A stretch of 64,000 bases of DNA from positions 16,464,377 to 16,528,376 of the forward strand of contig OZ024865.1 of NCBI GenBank assembly GCA_964017155.1, read 5' to 3'. Both the position numbers and the translations under genes were made by a program. Position 1 is the stretch's first letter. Every line of letters begins with the position of its first letter. Under the pieces are notes generated by a model. The model had not been told where the DNA came from. It saw only the letters and a list, made by a program, of their open reading frames with translations, and did not search any database. Shown piece by piece: positions 13,801 through 24,313 of the stretch. The DNA comes from Oasisia sp. SBJ-2009 (Eukaryota; Annelida; Polychaeta; Sabellida; Siboglinidae).

Positions 13801-15961
13801 CTCTGACAATGCCATAACATTCACTACAAATTGGTCCCCACCATGTGAATGTGGTATAACAATGCTTTCCAAAGATGTAGTTGAAGATTTACAGCCTGCA
13901 AAACTGTGTATAAAAATAACTATTTTGATAGCACCATTTTAAAACTGTAAACAACATATTCAGATTCAAAGCATGCTGTGCAGCCTGGCAATAACAAGTT
14001 AAGTCCCTGAAGCATGTATGTAGTTTTAAAGGTAACCTGTATGTTTCTCGATTTGTTTTGAACCTTACATTCAACTATCTATTACTTTTATTTCAACTAA
14101 GTACTAAAATACATATATATTAAAGGTATGCTTAGCATCCAATTCTACAAAGCCCAAAGTATTTTCTACAAATTTTGACTACCGGGTACATAGGCAGTAG
14201 TGGATAATTATTATTTGTTTGCGAATAGTCTTCACTTATTAATTGCAGCATGGCTGTATGCTTCCCAGACAAGTTGAGAATGTTTGACAAAATATTACTG
14301 CCTAGGAGAAAAGCATGAAGTGTTTTGAACAGTTCTGTGTACTGTGGACTGGATACTGCTCTATATAAGAACTTACCTTTTAATAGAGGCAGCAAATATT
14401 GTTCTAAATGAACAGACAGATTACCTGTAGTATATGATCTAGAAAAGAGGTGGAACTAATATTGGCCTTTCAGACTGTTAACTTTATGGCTGCGTTATCT
14501 ATTGCACCACGAATACAAACTCGTACCTGTCACAGTGACATTGACGGGCTGACTGGTGATAGTTGTGTCATTGGTCAAACCCTCGCACACAAATGTGCCC
14601 TGGTGCTGGAGTCTAGCATGGTAGGCAGTGATGTTTCCTGGCTGCACTTTCCACTGGTATGAAGGCTCAACCACCTGAAAGTAGTTTTATATGTTGTATA
14701 TCAATTCATGCGGAGACTTTATGTCTCTTATAATAAGATGGTATTTGCAATTATCAACAGTGATATAAAATGGCAATCTAGGATATTATGACACTGGATT
14801 AAAATGTATATACATAATAGTTTTTGATCGAATGTACCATTGTTCAATATTTTTTCTATTACCATGTGCAATACTTTTATATTTCGAGTTACTTGTATAT
14901 TTTAATGTTTATGTGGACATCTGTATGACAGTCTGAAATAAAGATACTGAATTTAATTGAAAGAGGTATCTCAGTCATAGGGAAACTCAACATATTATTT
15001 ACACAATCTACTGTTAAAACTTACACAACCATTTGGTTTAGATGTAAATTTATAAACATTCTCCAAAATGTTTACATGTTACAATTAGGGCTACCATGGG
15101 ATCAATAAACTCCTGTAGTTACTGTGCTAACAGAGGTTTGGAAAGCGATCCGGGATCATTCAAAATCATAAAGTGCCAACAATGTGAATGTATTATTGAG
15201 TGGTAGTTTTATATGTTTACCTCCTTAAGCAATGTGGACAACATTTTTCTGAAAATGCCTCAATGTTTTTTGATGACATGTTCATCGTATACAATTGGCA
15301 GCGTACTCATTGGCTGAGGCACCAACTGTTTCATTACTTGTGGATTTAACATGGAATTGATAACCCTAATGCAAACAATTGTTTTACCAAAAACAATGTT
15401 ATTAAATATATTGTTCATGGCTCCAAGAATGGTTTATTGTAGTATAATTTAACTTACTTTGGAGCTTAATTGTCAAAGATGAGAACGACGTTTCAACCCG
15501 TCATCTACGGGCCTTGTTCACGTACTGGTGTCACGTGTGTTGCCTCAGATTTCGGCGGGATAATTTGATTGTAGATGGCAGGCAGATGGTATCCCTGGTC
15601 TCTGTTCATGGTAGTGGCTCTTTGTTTGATGTATATATAGCCTCATGTACATAACCTCCTCCAGTTTTCTCTGAGACAACACATTGACACCAGTACGTGA
15701 ACAAGACCCGTAGATGATGGGTCGAAACGCCATACTCATCTTCGACAATTATGCTCCAAAATAAGTTAAATTATACTACAATAAACATAAATGTTCTCAT
15801 GGCAATCTATGAATGTGGTCATCTGTGTACCTTGCCATCTTTGCGCCATCTCACGACCACATCAGGATCACCTATGACTTCACAGGACAGTGAAAATGCC
15901 TGGCCCCCTTCAACTGTGACCTTATTTGATGTATGCAGCAGTCTCAACTGCAACTTTTCAC
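2959..15961 (-). CDS. Ig/FNIII type I transmembrane receptor (gene span, 10 exons found, N-terminus missing)
   Basis: Ten exons join in phase to 504 residues plus stop. Domain order is Ig1 (about 1-93), Ig2 (93-198), Ig3 (198-286), FNIII (286-395), one transmembrane helix (about 408-432) and a cytoplasmic tail of about 70 residues. Each Ig domain is split over two exons, and domain borders are phase 1, as is usual for shuffled extracellular modules. Each Ig keeps its two cysteines and core Trp, and there are several NxS/T sites. This predicts a cell-surface adhesion or receptor protein. No kinase or phosphatase domain follows the helix. The first exon enters in phase 1, so at least one upstream exon (signal peptide) exists, but I could not find it between 16 and 18 kb. 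The family is not recognised beyond Ig/FNIII. Head-to-head with the phosphatase gene at 18031. Confidence 0.8.
3180..3574. mobile_element. MITE/foldback element with about 107-bp inverted arms
   Basis: The left arm (3180-3288) and right arm (3466-3574) are inverted copies, e.g. GACGGTGCTGCCTCTCGCGG against its complement, with a roughly 180-bp loop. It lies about 70 bp from the terminal exon of the Ig receptor. Confidence 0.75.
3577..3805. mobile_element. Single arm of the 60-kb foldback family
   Basis: It shares the CCACCCATATTTCT and TGGACGGGTCTCTACATA stretches with the right arm at 60.65-60.91 kb. It directly abuts the MITE at 3180-3574. Confidence 0.6.
4506..4925 (-). mobile_element. 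LINE 3' fragment (C-terminus of reverse transcriptase ORF)
   Basis: The minus strand encodes a LINE C-terminus (LTHISAKIIGLPTP, then DHPLSTFFHVLPSLRRYRCI and TSRYSRSFVPVAIRMLN, stop at 4664) and a 3' tail AATAAAGTGAGTGATTGATT. This is a known C-terminal pattern of RTE/CR1-like elements. It is truncated upstream and lies outside the Ig receptor exons. Confidence 0.7.
5225..5407 (-). CDS. Ig receptor exon: transmembrane segment
   Basis: Acceptor GTTACAG, donor G|GTCAGC; phase 1 to 1. It encodes HYTVMWLGIFVIMSVTVCG and AALLVWFY, a single hydrophobic helix, followed by the basic stop-transfer stretch RNNYLKKK. Topology is therefore type I. Confidence 0.82.
6180..6400 (-). mobile_element. Same SINE family, body fragment
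   Basis: It shares CAAGTTCGTTCACTCTACAT and TGCTCCAGTTCACTTGGCTG with the SINE at 54.4-54.7 kb, minus orientation. It lies in the intron between the FNIII and transmembrane exons. Confidence 0.6.
6411..6561 (-). CDS. Ig receptor exon: second half of FNIII domain
   Basis: Acceptor CCCTAG, donor T|GTAAGT; phase 0 to 1. It encodes NNTMLHGLASGAIYRV, then VIWANNRLGSGPP, the L-x-x-G-x-x-Y-x-V-x-V-x-A-x-N-x-x-G signature of an FNIII C-terminal half. Its first 44 bases and its splice acceptor are tandemly copied 14 more times upstream (6567-7640). The copy used here is the only one followed by the complete exon. Confidence 0.8.
6522..7640. repeat. 74-bp minisatellite copying a splice acceptor and partial exon (15 units)
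   Basis: Fifteen near-identical units. In minus-strand sense each has about 30 bp of intron end, CCCTAG, and the first 44 bp of the FNIII exon. Only the unit next to 6561 continues into the full exon. Confidence 0.95.
8070..8245 (-). CDS. Ig receptor exon: first half of FNIII domain
   Basis: Acceptor GTGTCAG, donor GAG|GTACAC; phase 1 to 0. It encodes ESIDWSEARVGWRV and FSFYYVIYNTSSS, the early strands of a fibronectin type III fold. The acceptor is immediately preceded, in transcript sense, by a 1.5-kb minisatellite that supplies its upstream tract. Confidence 0.75.
8250..9745. repeat. About 24-bp minisatellite abutting a splice acceptor
   Basis: Roughly 60 variants of a CACAAACACAACGGACATAC-type unit. 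In minus-strand sense it is pyrimidine/GT-rich and ends directly at the GTGTCAG acceptor of the FNIII exon. Open frames within it are a by-product. Confidence 0.95.
10002..10109 (-). CDS. Ig receptor exon: second half of Ig3
   Basis: Acceptor TTGTAG, donor A|GTATGT; phase 1 to 1. It encodes VKEGDEGLYTCTARNKY, the D/E-x-G-x-Y-x-C strand closing Ig3, then QSVYVVVK. Confidence 0.85.
11238..11393 (-). CDS. Ig receptor exon: first half of Ig3
   Basis: Acceptor TTTCAG, donor G|GTATGT; phase 1 to 1. It encodes KGSRLSLLCNASGFPPPNV followed by TWVKDGHPL, a well-conserved I-set Ig pattern with Cys, Pro-rich turn and Trp. Confidence 0.85.
11413..11892. repeat. About 236-bp tandem duplication in an Ig receptor intron
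   Basis: Two direct copies, both starting CCATTTGTAAACATAATGAC and both containing GTGCTTTACAATGCTGTATT. They begin within 20 bp upstream of the Ig3 exon acceptor. Confidence 0.8.
12332..12468 (-). CDS. Ig receptor exon: second half of Ig2
   Basis: The acceptor TGTATAG at 12469-12470 was chosen because it is the only nearby AG that restores the phase-2 frame from the previous exon. A nearer CAG at 12449 would shift the frame. It encodes SLKITNVQIEDAGQYKC, the classic D-x-G-x-Y-x-C Ig motif. Donor A|GTAAGT, phase 1. Confidence 0.78.
12470..12566 (+). mobile_element. Possible LINE 3'UTR fragment
   Basis: The plus strand carries GGGTGCTATACAAATAAATT followed by an ATT-rich tail, as in L2/RTE-like 3' ends. 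It directly abuts the acceptor of the Ig2 exon at 12468. Identification rests on a short motif. Confidence 0.35.
12925..13190. mobile_element. Single arm of the 60-kb foldback family, inverted
   Basis: It shares TTAACATCCATGTGTC and GTGGACGGGTA stretches with the left arm at 60.1-60.4 kb. It lies in an Ig receptor intron. Confidence 0.55.
13535..13712 (-). CDS. Ig receptor exon: first half of Ig2
   Basis: Acceptor TTTCAG, donor CA|GTAAGA; phase 1 to 2. It encodes TQGETVSMWCNVSQ and LNTSWYFGTKQL, the Cys and Trp of an Ig domain, with three potential N-glycosylation sites. Confidence 0.8.
14188..14376 (+). mobile_element. Same SINE family, 3' fragment
   Basis: It ends TACTGCTCTATATAAGAAC and contains GGCTGTATGCTTCCCAGACA, matching the 3' half of the SINE at 54.4-54.7 kb, in plus orientation within an Ig receptor intron. 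Confidence 0.6.
14527..14674 (-). CDS. Ig receptor exon: second half of Ig1
   Basis: Acceptor TTTCAG, donor G|GTACGA; phase 0 to 1. It encodes HQGTFVCEG, the second Ig cysteine, and ends PVNVTVTG, a typical last beta strand before the next domain. Confidence 0.8.
15405..15790. mobile_element. Foldback element family 1, copy 1
   Basis: Inverted arms of roughly 95-130 bp (TGTAGTATAATTTAACTTAC at 15439 against its complement ending 15780) surround a loop beginning CCTCAGATTTCGGCGGGATA. A second copy is at 52.7-53.1 kb in the same orientation. Confidence 0.8.
15831..15961 (-). CDS. Ig receptor exon: first half of Ig1
   Basis: Acceptor TTACAG at the right edge and donor GTACAC at the left; phase in 1, out 0. 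It encodes an Ig strand with EGGQAFSLSC followed by VVRWRKDGK, giving the first Cys and the core Trp of an Ig fold. The 5' neighbour is unknown. Confidence 0.8.
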
Positions 15962-18030
15962 CTGTAACACAATGCTACCACTAAACGATTTGGCGCTATT
16001 GATCTGTACACCAATCACAGACATGTATATTGAACTAAATGATAGGTGACAAAATAATGAACCTGGGGATATAACAACCATTACATCTCAAGGTGACATT
16101 CTGAAACTGTTACTTGGGACCACTGGAGTGACGAATGAAAAGGCGATAGAGCAAGAGATTGGAGAAGCAAGGGAAAACAGTTACGGGATTTGATGACGCA
16201 GAACGGTTTCGCTGTAAGCATTACAGTTTTATTGATAAAATTAAAATAACGTGAGTCATAGGAAAATCATACCTTTATCCTGATTTTCATTATAGATTCC
16301 TTTTTAAGAATTTGTCGAATCTGTTGTATTTGTTAGTAAATGTGGCCAACGACACACTGATCAAACTACCCTAAGATTTGCACTAGTTTGTCGACCTGGT
16401 TATATAAAATATGTATATATATATATATATATATATATCCCTGCAGTGCACCAGAACAATCTCCCAACAGGCAAAACGCGACAGAATCTAAGGACATTTT
16501 TAAAGGTACAATCGTCGCATCAAAAAGTGGGTCGAAGTTCGAGTGGTGCACTGTGACGGTAATCACCTCACTTTAGCCACAATCTTGCACAAGTCCAACA
16601 AGAACTGCAGTCAGCATTGATGGCAATGTGTCAACTTAGAATTCCTTCATTCATGGTGGTGTTGGTCACAACTTTGAGCCTGCCGCAATTGCAAACATTC
16701 CTATTATGTCATGAAAAAGATGCACACTAAATACTGCCAAAACTTCATTGCCAACATACTGACAGCACTCTTACAATGCAAGATGGATGTTGATGCTAAT
16801 TAGCTAACATTGACGAGGAGGTGAAGCTGGTAAAGTGTGTCTTAGTTGATTACAATACTTCACAAATGAATGACTTATTATGCACCTGTTTTAATTACAA
16901 ACTTCAAACTTGTTTTCATAATACATGTATGTGCCAATGGGTATTTGCATGTTAGGATTACTGTTTTACTAGTAGTCATAATTTTTTTTTCTGCCATGAC
17001 TAGGCCCTACTGTTTTGTTTCACAGGACTTTACAGGTATGAGTCACTCATGTCATGTGGAATGATGCGTTTAGCTTTTTTAATAGGCCCTGCCTAATTAC
17101 ACAAACAATATACTAATGAACTAGCCAGCTCAAGTCCAATAAGTAATGTTTACACTCACGACCGAAAAATCGTGCTAGGACTAAACTTGGCTAGGCTAGG
17201 TCAAGTCACTTGTCTGATGTCACTGTGACACTGAAATCTTATGTTCTATCTTGTTCAATCTATCTAAATACATTACGTGATCTTGTACTCATTCACGTGA
17301 CACGCTTTTGGCTTTTGCCATAGAACACTTTACAAATTAGTAATTAAATAGTCTGATTATGCTAGGCTGATATTGTCTTAGACTTAGTTAATCTTAGACT
17401 TATTTCGTAATAAAGTTATTGATAGCCAGGTCAGGGATCATGTCATTCATGCCCTGCCCCTGGCCTAGATCAGAGTTTTTTTACGGGCGCGTCTTGTAGC
17501 ATATTTGAACTTTGCGTATGTATTTTGTTCTTAAGTACTTCACATGAAACAAACTTTCTAATAGTTTATTTTTAAAATGGACGGCATATGTGTTAAAAAT
17601 ACATAATGGCCGAATTTGTTATTTGCTAAAACGGCACGATTAGACCATTTAGTGGCCTCACCACATAAGTCCACAGTCATAATTGATAATAAGTACACTG
17701 TACAACGAACCTGTTTTAAGATTGGCTAATAAAACTCCATGACCAAACAACGTAAGATGCAAAAACATAAACAATTCTCTCCGAACAGCCATTCGTTAGC
17801 AATTTTGTCCGCCTGAATGTTGAGTAGTATCGATAAATTCGGAAAATTGAAAACCGAACGAAAACGGACGACGCTCGCGAACGACGACCGCGTTCGCCAT
17901 CTATCGATCACGTGACGTATTTATAATTAATATATTATGCACCAGATGTCGCCACCTACTTATGACGATGTTGACGTTCACCTGTCACGTGATGTTGTTC
18001 TTTGCAAAGCGGAGACAGGGGAAGTAAATT
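15962..18030. other. Shared upstream region of the Ig receptor and phosphatase genes
   Basis: It must contain the phosphatase promoter and probably the unfound 5' exon(s) of the Ig receptor. A GC-rich patch (17820-18020) with CACGTGACG sits just before the phosphatase ATG. A TA repeat is at 16410-16438. Nothing else recognised. Confidence 0.4.
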
Positions 18031-18607
18031 ATGACGAAAATATCAGCCTTTCAGTCTATGCCCAACTTCAGGGTCATCGACAGTTGCTGTCATGATTCCA
18101 CAACGGAAGAGAGAACATGCCAATTATACCGATCGTCCCGTCCAGATTTTCTAACGGAGGCGGAAATCGATGCGTTCAAACAGCTCGGCATTCGTTCTAT
18201 CATCGATTTTCGCTCAGTGAAAGAGTACCACAAAGCGAGCGGGCCAAAGTTGCTCGACTGCCACTTCCCCCTGTACAAAGTCAAACTTCCGTTACATTTT
18301 AAATATAAGGCTGGTGATAAAGTGAAGTTCGGGCGGTTGCCAACGAACTGGGTGTGTCGAGATGAAACGACGCAGAGAAAGCATTTCCTAATCAACTTCT
18401 TCACGCTCAACTACATTTGGGCGGTGTACAATCGGGCACCCTGGTACATCAGACTGTTTTCTTTTCTGCTCCTTTTCTACGATATCGTGTTCCACACTGG
18501 CTACAAACACTTCGTACGTCTGTTCGCACGACATGTGCTCAACAAACGTGGCTTGGCAGGACAGTACATTGACATGATCACATACAGCCAAGCAGCAATA
18601 TGTTCTG
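18031..18607 (+). CDS. Phosphatase exon 1
   Basis: Begins at ATG and ends TCTG|GTATGT in phase 1. It carries the family N-terminal signature ([12 protein letters not shown]) and the long insert with the hydrophobic stretch, residues 1-192. Confidence 0.85.
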
Positions 18608-20970
18608 GTATGTGATATGTCACCAGCCGTGACCAGGGCAGAGGCGTAATCCATCACCCCACATTATTAACAGAACCTTTCTTCAACTATGAGCAAAGGT
18701 CAATGGGTGTTTGATTCATACCAGGGGGCCTGCCTTGGTTATAAGCAATCCAAGTAACAACTGGCCTTTTTAGTTGGACCTTCTTACCGTGTTTGTGTTT
18801 TCCAGGTTGCAGTAAAGAATGAGAAGAAATATGAATCAAATAATTATTATGTGATACTTTGATGTCATGTTGGCTGGTTGTCAGTGACTACCAGTAGTAT
18901 GTCCAACTTCAAAGAGCATTTGCAGGAAATTGCAATGTATATGCCAATAGGGGAAATGTTACATAGACGACGGGAGGCACTGTGTCTAATTATGTCAGTC
19001 TCAGGCTCTCAGCTCTTCTCTATCCCTGGCACATCCATTTCAATAACTCCTCTTTTAACAATATATACAATTTCTGAAGAGCTTTTTTGATCCTTATTGT
19101 TTACCTGTCCACCATGACACCATCCATCCAGTGACATTTCTACCTGTCTAAGACAGGTCTGTACATAAAGCTGTACTGAGCACAGAGTGGACTCCCTAAT
19201 TCCACAGAAGGAAAACATAAAAGCCATTTGTCCACTCATATATATGTTACTGACAGTGGGGTTGAGTCTCCTCTCTCTCCTGTAATAGCCACTAATGGGT
19301 AGTTACTGTCAGGGCTGGGCCCGGTGGGGTCAATTCAAAATGAATTTGAATTGATCAATTCAATTCCGGAATTGGAGCAGGAATTGGAATTGAAAGATTT
19401 GGAACAAAATTAAATGAATTGGAATTGGTACTGAGCAAATATTAGGACTATCCAGGTACCAGGAGAGAAACAAGGATATCTCCAAACAGTAATTATAACA
19501 AACATTTGGTAATTTTATTGTTCATTTAATGTACATATAGTATGTTATGGTTTCTTTGTCTGAATAAATATATAAGATTATTTTTAAAGATATATATATA
19601 TATTAAAACTGCTTATATAAGTACATCAACATATTAGACGTTATAACCAACGTGTATGCACATTAATCATATAATTTCGTGGTTAACTTTTGTTATGTGA
19701 ATTGGATTAATTGTATAATTTTATGGTATTTTTTTTATGTGAATTGAAGCAGGTATTTGATTTGAATTATTATAATTGGAATTGGGAATAATTGAAAGAA
19801 ATTGAATTAGAATTGAAAGAATTGGAATTGGAAACATTGGAATTAAAGGAAATGGAATTGAATAAAAGGAATTGCAATGAATTGGAATTGACCCCAGCCC
19901 TAGTTACTGTTTGAATGCGTCATGAATGGTATACATATAATTTGAATGTTATTCAAATTATATTGTAACTTCCTCAAAAGTATGAGTTGATAGATGTAGC
20001 ACAATAATCAGTATTCAGTTGGCATAATCATGAACAGGAATTTGGAACTGTGTATGATTCATCATATTATTTCAGACATAAAACTCAGGTTTTTGCAAAT
20101 TGTGGCTATGGTTTGAAATAAAACGACAAGGTTGCTTTAGACAAGTGGTTTGTGTGTGTTGCAGCCTTGAAGCTCCTCACTGACCCTCAGAACATCCCGG
20201 CCATGTTGAACTGTGCCCACGGCAAGGACCGTACGGGGATCGTCGCAGCACTAGTCCTGGCCTGCCTGGGCAAGTCAAAGGAATACATAGCTGAAGAGTA
20301 CGCCAAGTCTGAGGTAGAGTGACAGCCGTCTTGTCTCCCTGTGTGTCCATGTAGTTAGGTAGGCTAAAGTTGTAGTTAGGTAGGCTAAAGTAAATACTTG
20401 GCCTCGACTTTTGGTTATGAATTTCTTATTTCTGTTATGTTGTTGCTATCTTCACCACTCTCCACTCCCTCCATCTCTTGCACTCAATCTCCACACTCTA
20501 CATCTCGTGCTCTGTCTCCATACTCTCCACTCCTCCAATGTATTACCCTCAATCTCCACACTCTGCACTCCTCCAATCTATTACTCTCAATCTCCACACT
20601 CTGCACTCCTCCAATATATTACTCTCAATCTCCACACTCTCCACTCCTCCAATCTATTACTCTCAATCTCCACACTCTCCACTCCTCCAATCTATTACTC
20701 TCAATCTCCACACTCTGCACTCCTCCAATATATTACTCTCAATCTCCACACTCTCCACTCCTCCAATCTATTACTCTCAATCTCCACACTCTCCACTCCT
20801 CCAATCTATTACTCTCAATCTCCACACTCTGCACTCCTCCAATATATTACTCTCAATCTCCACACTCTCCACTCCTCCAATCTATTACTCTCAATCTCCA
20901 CACTCTGCACTCCTCCAATCTATTACTCTCAATCTCCACACTCTCTACTCCCATATAAATATACAAACTG

Positions 20971-21029
<59 letters not shown>

Positions 21030-22291
21030 CATATATGTGTGTGTGTGTGTGTATCAAACAAGTACTTGTATACTTGTATATCCCTAGCCAAATTACCCAG
21101 CATTGCCTGGGCAGAAAGCAGGTCACGTGCACTAAAAACAATTGTGACCCGGAGATCCCCACTGAACTGGATGAATTTAAAGAAGTCTAGATTGATGAAC
21201 CATCTAAACGGGACTGAGATTGAGATATGTGTCCACGGACAGTCTAACCCATAGACAAAGACTCATTTTGTTTTTCAATTTATGGACATCAGATGACAGC
21301 CATATCACACAAACTGAAGCATTGTAACTGACAATCATTGCTGCAATGTTTGTTGTAGGTTCAGCTGGGGAGAATGAAGGAAAGACTACACGATGAAATT
21401 GTCAACACTTTCCACATGTGCCAGACGTTTACAACTGCAAAGGAAGAGACCATGGTGCAGGTGCTGGATCACATAGAGACACAGTAAGTCTCTAGTCTCC
21501 TCCTTAATCTCACCTTGGAGTGGGCTCATGAAATCTCCAACCAACATATCGTATGGCACTTGCAACTTTAAAATCCAAAACTGCTAGCAACATCAATTTG
21601 TATGACTGTTTTACCTGTCAAGTGCAGCCACTCTAGCAATTTATTTTCCCACAATATGTGGTGACCTTCAGTGGACGGTTGTCCAGTGGACAGTTGCCCA
21701 GTGGACGGTTGTCCAGTGGACAGTTGCCCAGTGGACAGTTGCCCAGTGGACAGTTGCCCAGTGGACAGTTGCCCAGTGGACAGTTGCCCAGTGGACAGTT
21801 GCCCAGTGGACAGTTGCCCAGTGGACATGAATATGTAGACATTTGCTCAGTGACAAAAAGTGTCCATATATGTTATAAATAAATCCTTTTTTATAAAAGA
21901 ATATTATTTATCCGTGTGAAGATATCTATGCATGTGTTTGCTAAGACTTTACATGTAGCTTGTTACATTGCCTCATTCAGATACGCATTATAGCATTAAT
22001 CTCTCTATTTATTCACCAATAACCACTCACTGGTACGTAATGGTGACTGTGTGTCTTGGGGCAGTTTGAAGTGATGGGAGGATTAAACCTGGAGCTAGTC
22101 TTGTTTCTTGGGGCAGTTTGAAGTGAATTGATCAAACCTGGTGCTACTCTTGTTTCTATTGTAGATACGGTTCCCCCAGAAACTATCTCGAGGCAATTGG
22201 CTTCAGTGAAGATGAACAGGAGAAACTAAGACACAATCTCCTCAGCTATGGCCCAGTTCAGGTCACAGATGAACCAGTGGTATTCTCGTAA
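18031..22291 (+). CDS. Tyrosine phosphatase, Tyr_phosphatase3/LipA-like (gene span, 4 exons)
   Basis: Four exons (18031-18607, 20165-20313, 21359-21483, 22165-22291) join in phase to 325 residues. The N-terminal part, [17 protein letters not shown] and [11 protein letters not shown], matches the start of the Tyr_phosphatase3 (PF13350-type) family. The catalytic P-loop is HGKDRTG preceded by Cys: C209-A-H-G-K-D-R215-T-G, a CX5R motif with both key residues intact. It is predicted to hydrolyse phosphotyrosine or a phospholipid; the substrate is unknown. A hydrophobic stretch near 137-155 ([13 protein letters not shown]) could contact membrane. The start is the first ATG in the open frame, and the upstream region is shared with the divergent Ig receptor gene. 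Confidence 0.85.
19310..19902. mobile_element. hAT-like non-autonomous DNA element with 8-bp TSD
   Basis: It starts CAGGGCTGGG and ends CCCAGCCCTA, inverted termini matching the hAT consensus (C/T)A(A/G)NG. It is flanked by an exact 8-bp direct repeat GTTACTGT (19302-19309 and 19903-19910). The interior is AT-rich with many GAATTG-like repeats and no ORF. It lies in phosphatase intron 1. Confidence 0.8.
20165..20313 (+). CDS. Phosphatase exon 2 (CX5R catalytic loop)
   Basis: Acceptor GTTGCAG, donor GAG|GTAGAG; phase 1 to 0. It encodes the catalytic loop [14 protein letters not shown], residues 193-242. Confidence 0.9.
20515..20950 (+). repeat. 38-bp minisatellite
   Basis: About 11 units built on TCTCCACACTCTGCACTCC, in phosphatase intron 2, followed by a TA repeat (20976-21027) and short GT run. 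It gives frames open by chance. Confidence 0.95.
21359..21483 (+). CDS. Phosphatase exon 3
   Basis: Acceptor TTGTAG, donor CA|GTAAGT; phase 0 to 2. It encodes helical residues 243-283, including [17 protein letters not shown]. Confidence 0.85.
21665..21828 (+). repeat. 16-bp minisatellite
   Basis: About ten copies of CAGTGGACAGTTGCCC in phosphatase intron 3. No spacers. Confidence 0.95.
22054..22164 (+). repeat. About 55-bp tandem duplication ending at a splice acceptor
   Basis: Two copies of a segment with CTTGGGGCAGTTTGAAGTGA and ending CTTGTTTCT. The second copy supplies the pyrimidine tract of the exon 4 acceptor. Confidence 0.75.
22165..22291 (+). CDS. Phosphatase exon 4 (stop)
   Basis: Acceptor ATTGTAG in phase 2. 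It encodes [20 protein letters not shown], a typical C-terminal helix of this family, and ends VVFS then TAA. The acceptor tract lies in the second copy of a roughly 55-bp tandem duplication. Confidence 0.85.
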
Positions 22292-24139
22292 AGCACTACC
22301 TTGGCTCTTGCAAACGGCACAGATCTGCCAGTTACGTTGTCGTAAAGCACTACTCTGGCCCTTTTCAGATTGAATTCAAGATTTCTTGGTGCATGAGTGC
22401 AGACGTAATCTCATGGCACCAACTGTGGGATTGTTAGGTAGTAGTCCATTATGAGGCGGTCAGTAGCATTTCCATAGTTACATTCCTGTATGATGATGTG
22501 TGTTTACATATGTGTGTGTGCATGAGTCTTGCCCCCTCTGGAAATATTCCTACGGATGTCCCAGCGTGATAAGTTTAACAATGGGTAAATAAGATCCTGA
22601 ACAAAACTAGTGGGAGATATGTACAATGTATGATAAATTGGTTTCTCCCGTATAACACACACAGTCCTACGGTACTGTGGAAGAAACTGTTACTTTGATA
22701 ACACGAGGGTTCATTGTTTATTACAAAAAAACATTGTAACATACGGGTTTATTTTTTATTACAAGATATCAGCTCAATCTGTTGTAACGTAACATATTGA
22801 CTATGTTATGTTTATGCTGACCAAACCATAACTTTTTATTAAATTTATAGGAACTTAATAATCTTCTGGAAACTACCAGTATATAAACATCTGCTTTTAC
22901 ATGCAATTGATGAAATCAGCATTATTTCATTGATTAAATGTGGCTGTTTATGGTAGATATAGAAACAAATGTGTCACCATTTGTGAATTAGCATAATACA
23001 CCAAATGTGATATTCAGTTTTTATTACAAGTTGTGTGATAACAGTTGAGTTTTAGTCAAACTTACAAATTAAGACAGTGAACGTTAAATGTAGATTGGTT
23101 TGATTCCAGCATGTTTTTGTTTATTGGAATGTAGTACATAAATATATGGAGAAGTATGATTTTGTTTACAGGCAGTGGCTACATTAACCCACTTCCAATA
23201 ATTTTATTTTAGTATGTTGATTTTAGCAGTTTACTTATTCATATACAGTGTAAACTTTTTATTTTAGAGGTTTTTCATGAGACAATATTTTAACAATGTG
23301 GCTGCTCGCAACGTAACATATGTCCATTGTTTTACTGACTTTGTCAACATGTATGGCTATCAATATTGAGTTTATTAGTACTAGAGAACATCATTTTATT
23401 GCTAGGTGTGTCATAGGCTTACATTACGGAAGTAACTTCGGTGACATTAATTATGAGGGACTGCATTACAGAGGTGACTGTAGAATGAGGTTCAATTGTA
23501 TGAGTCATCTTTCTCTTCTGTCCATGTGGTCCTCAGTGTCTGCCTCTTCCATCATCTCGCTCTTCTTCCACCGCTGTCTCCATCAGTGGTCCCCCTCCCT
23601 CTGCCTGTCGCTGTAATTCACCTGTTCTGCTTCCTCCAAATCTATACTACTCACATTTTGCTAGGGATCACTATTTAGGGCGGTATTATATTTTACGGCA
23701 GGTTTATCCAAACAAAATTAAAACGGCATGATTTGAGGACATGTTTATTTCCCGAATTTCATTGCTGTACACCAAATGTGAACAATAGTTACACGCGTTC
23801 TGTCATCAAAGAAGCAGACCCCCAAAAATGGAGACAGTTCAATTACCAGCAGCAACAACTGTCAGTAGTTTGTGTGTGACACACGTGATGCAATCACAGC
23901 CTGGCAACGGCGTCTCATGCTTCCAATGAGTCTCTGGATGGCTGCCATCTCAAGATGGTTTCATTACCAACATTGTGTGATCCTTAGCAAATTTTGAGTA
24001 GTATTTCCATCACATCCCTCCCACTGAACTCGAGTCATCCTCAGTCGTTTCAAACAACTACTCTGCAGTCATTCTCCACCACTGTAGACCACATAAGTAG
24101 GTTGATATGACATATGAAGAAACACTCTCTTTAGCTTTT

Positions 24140-24313
24140 TCAATAGCAATAAGTGAGGGTCCATGGCTGCTGAACATATCCTTCTTCCACCTCTATATCA
24201 TCTGCGTACAGTAGTTTCTCAAGAATATCATTTCTTCCTAACTTTCTACTTATCACTTCCACCTCTGCGATAAACAGTATTGGACTCGGGGTACTGCCCT
24301 GACTCAAGCCAAT
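24140..24313 (-). mobile_element. Reverse transcriptase fragment (YADD box)
   Basis: The minus strand encodes GLSQGSTPSPILFIAEVEVI and EKLLYADDIEV, reverse transcriptase motifs B and C, before a stop. Degenerate related sequence may extend to about 23850. It is an old, dead fragment in the intergenic region. Confidence 0.75.

Noticed and set aside
16388..16576. Short ORF with APEQSPNRQNATES-like sequence on the plus strand and an exon-like frame on the minus strand
   Set aside because: No compatible splice sites or family match; adjoining TA repeat. Left unassigned.
17726..17911. Possible first exon of the Ig receptor (minus-strand ATG at about 17900)
   Set aside because: No signal-peptide-like sequence and no phase-1 donor in frame.
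20398..21190. Ser/Leu/Thr-rich frames of 180-260 codons
   Set aside because: They are the 38-bp minisatellite read in three frames within a phosphatase intron.
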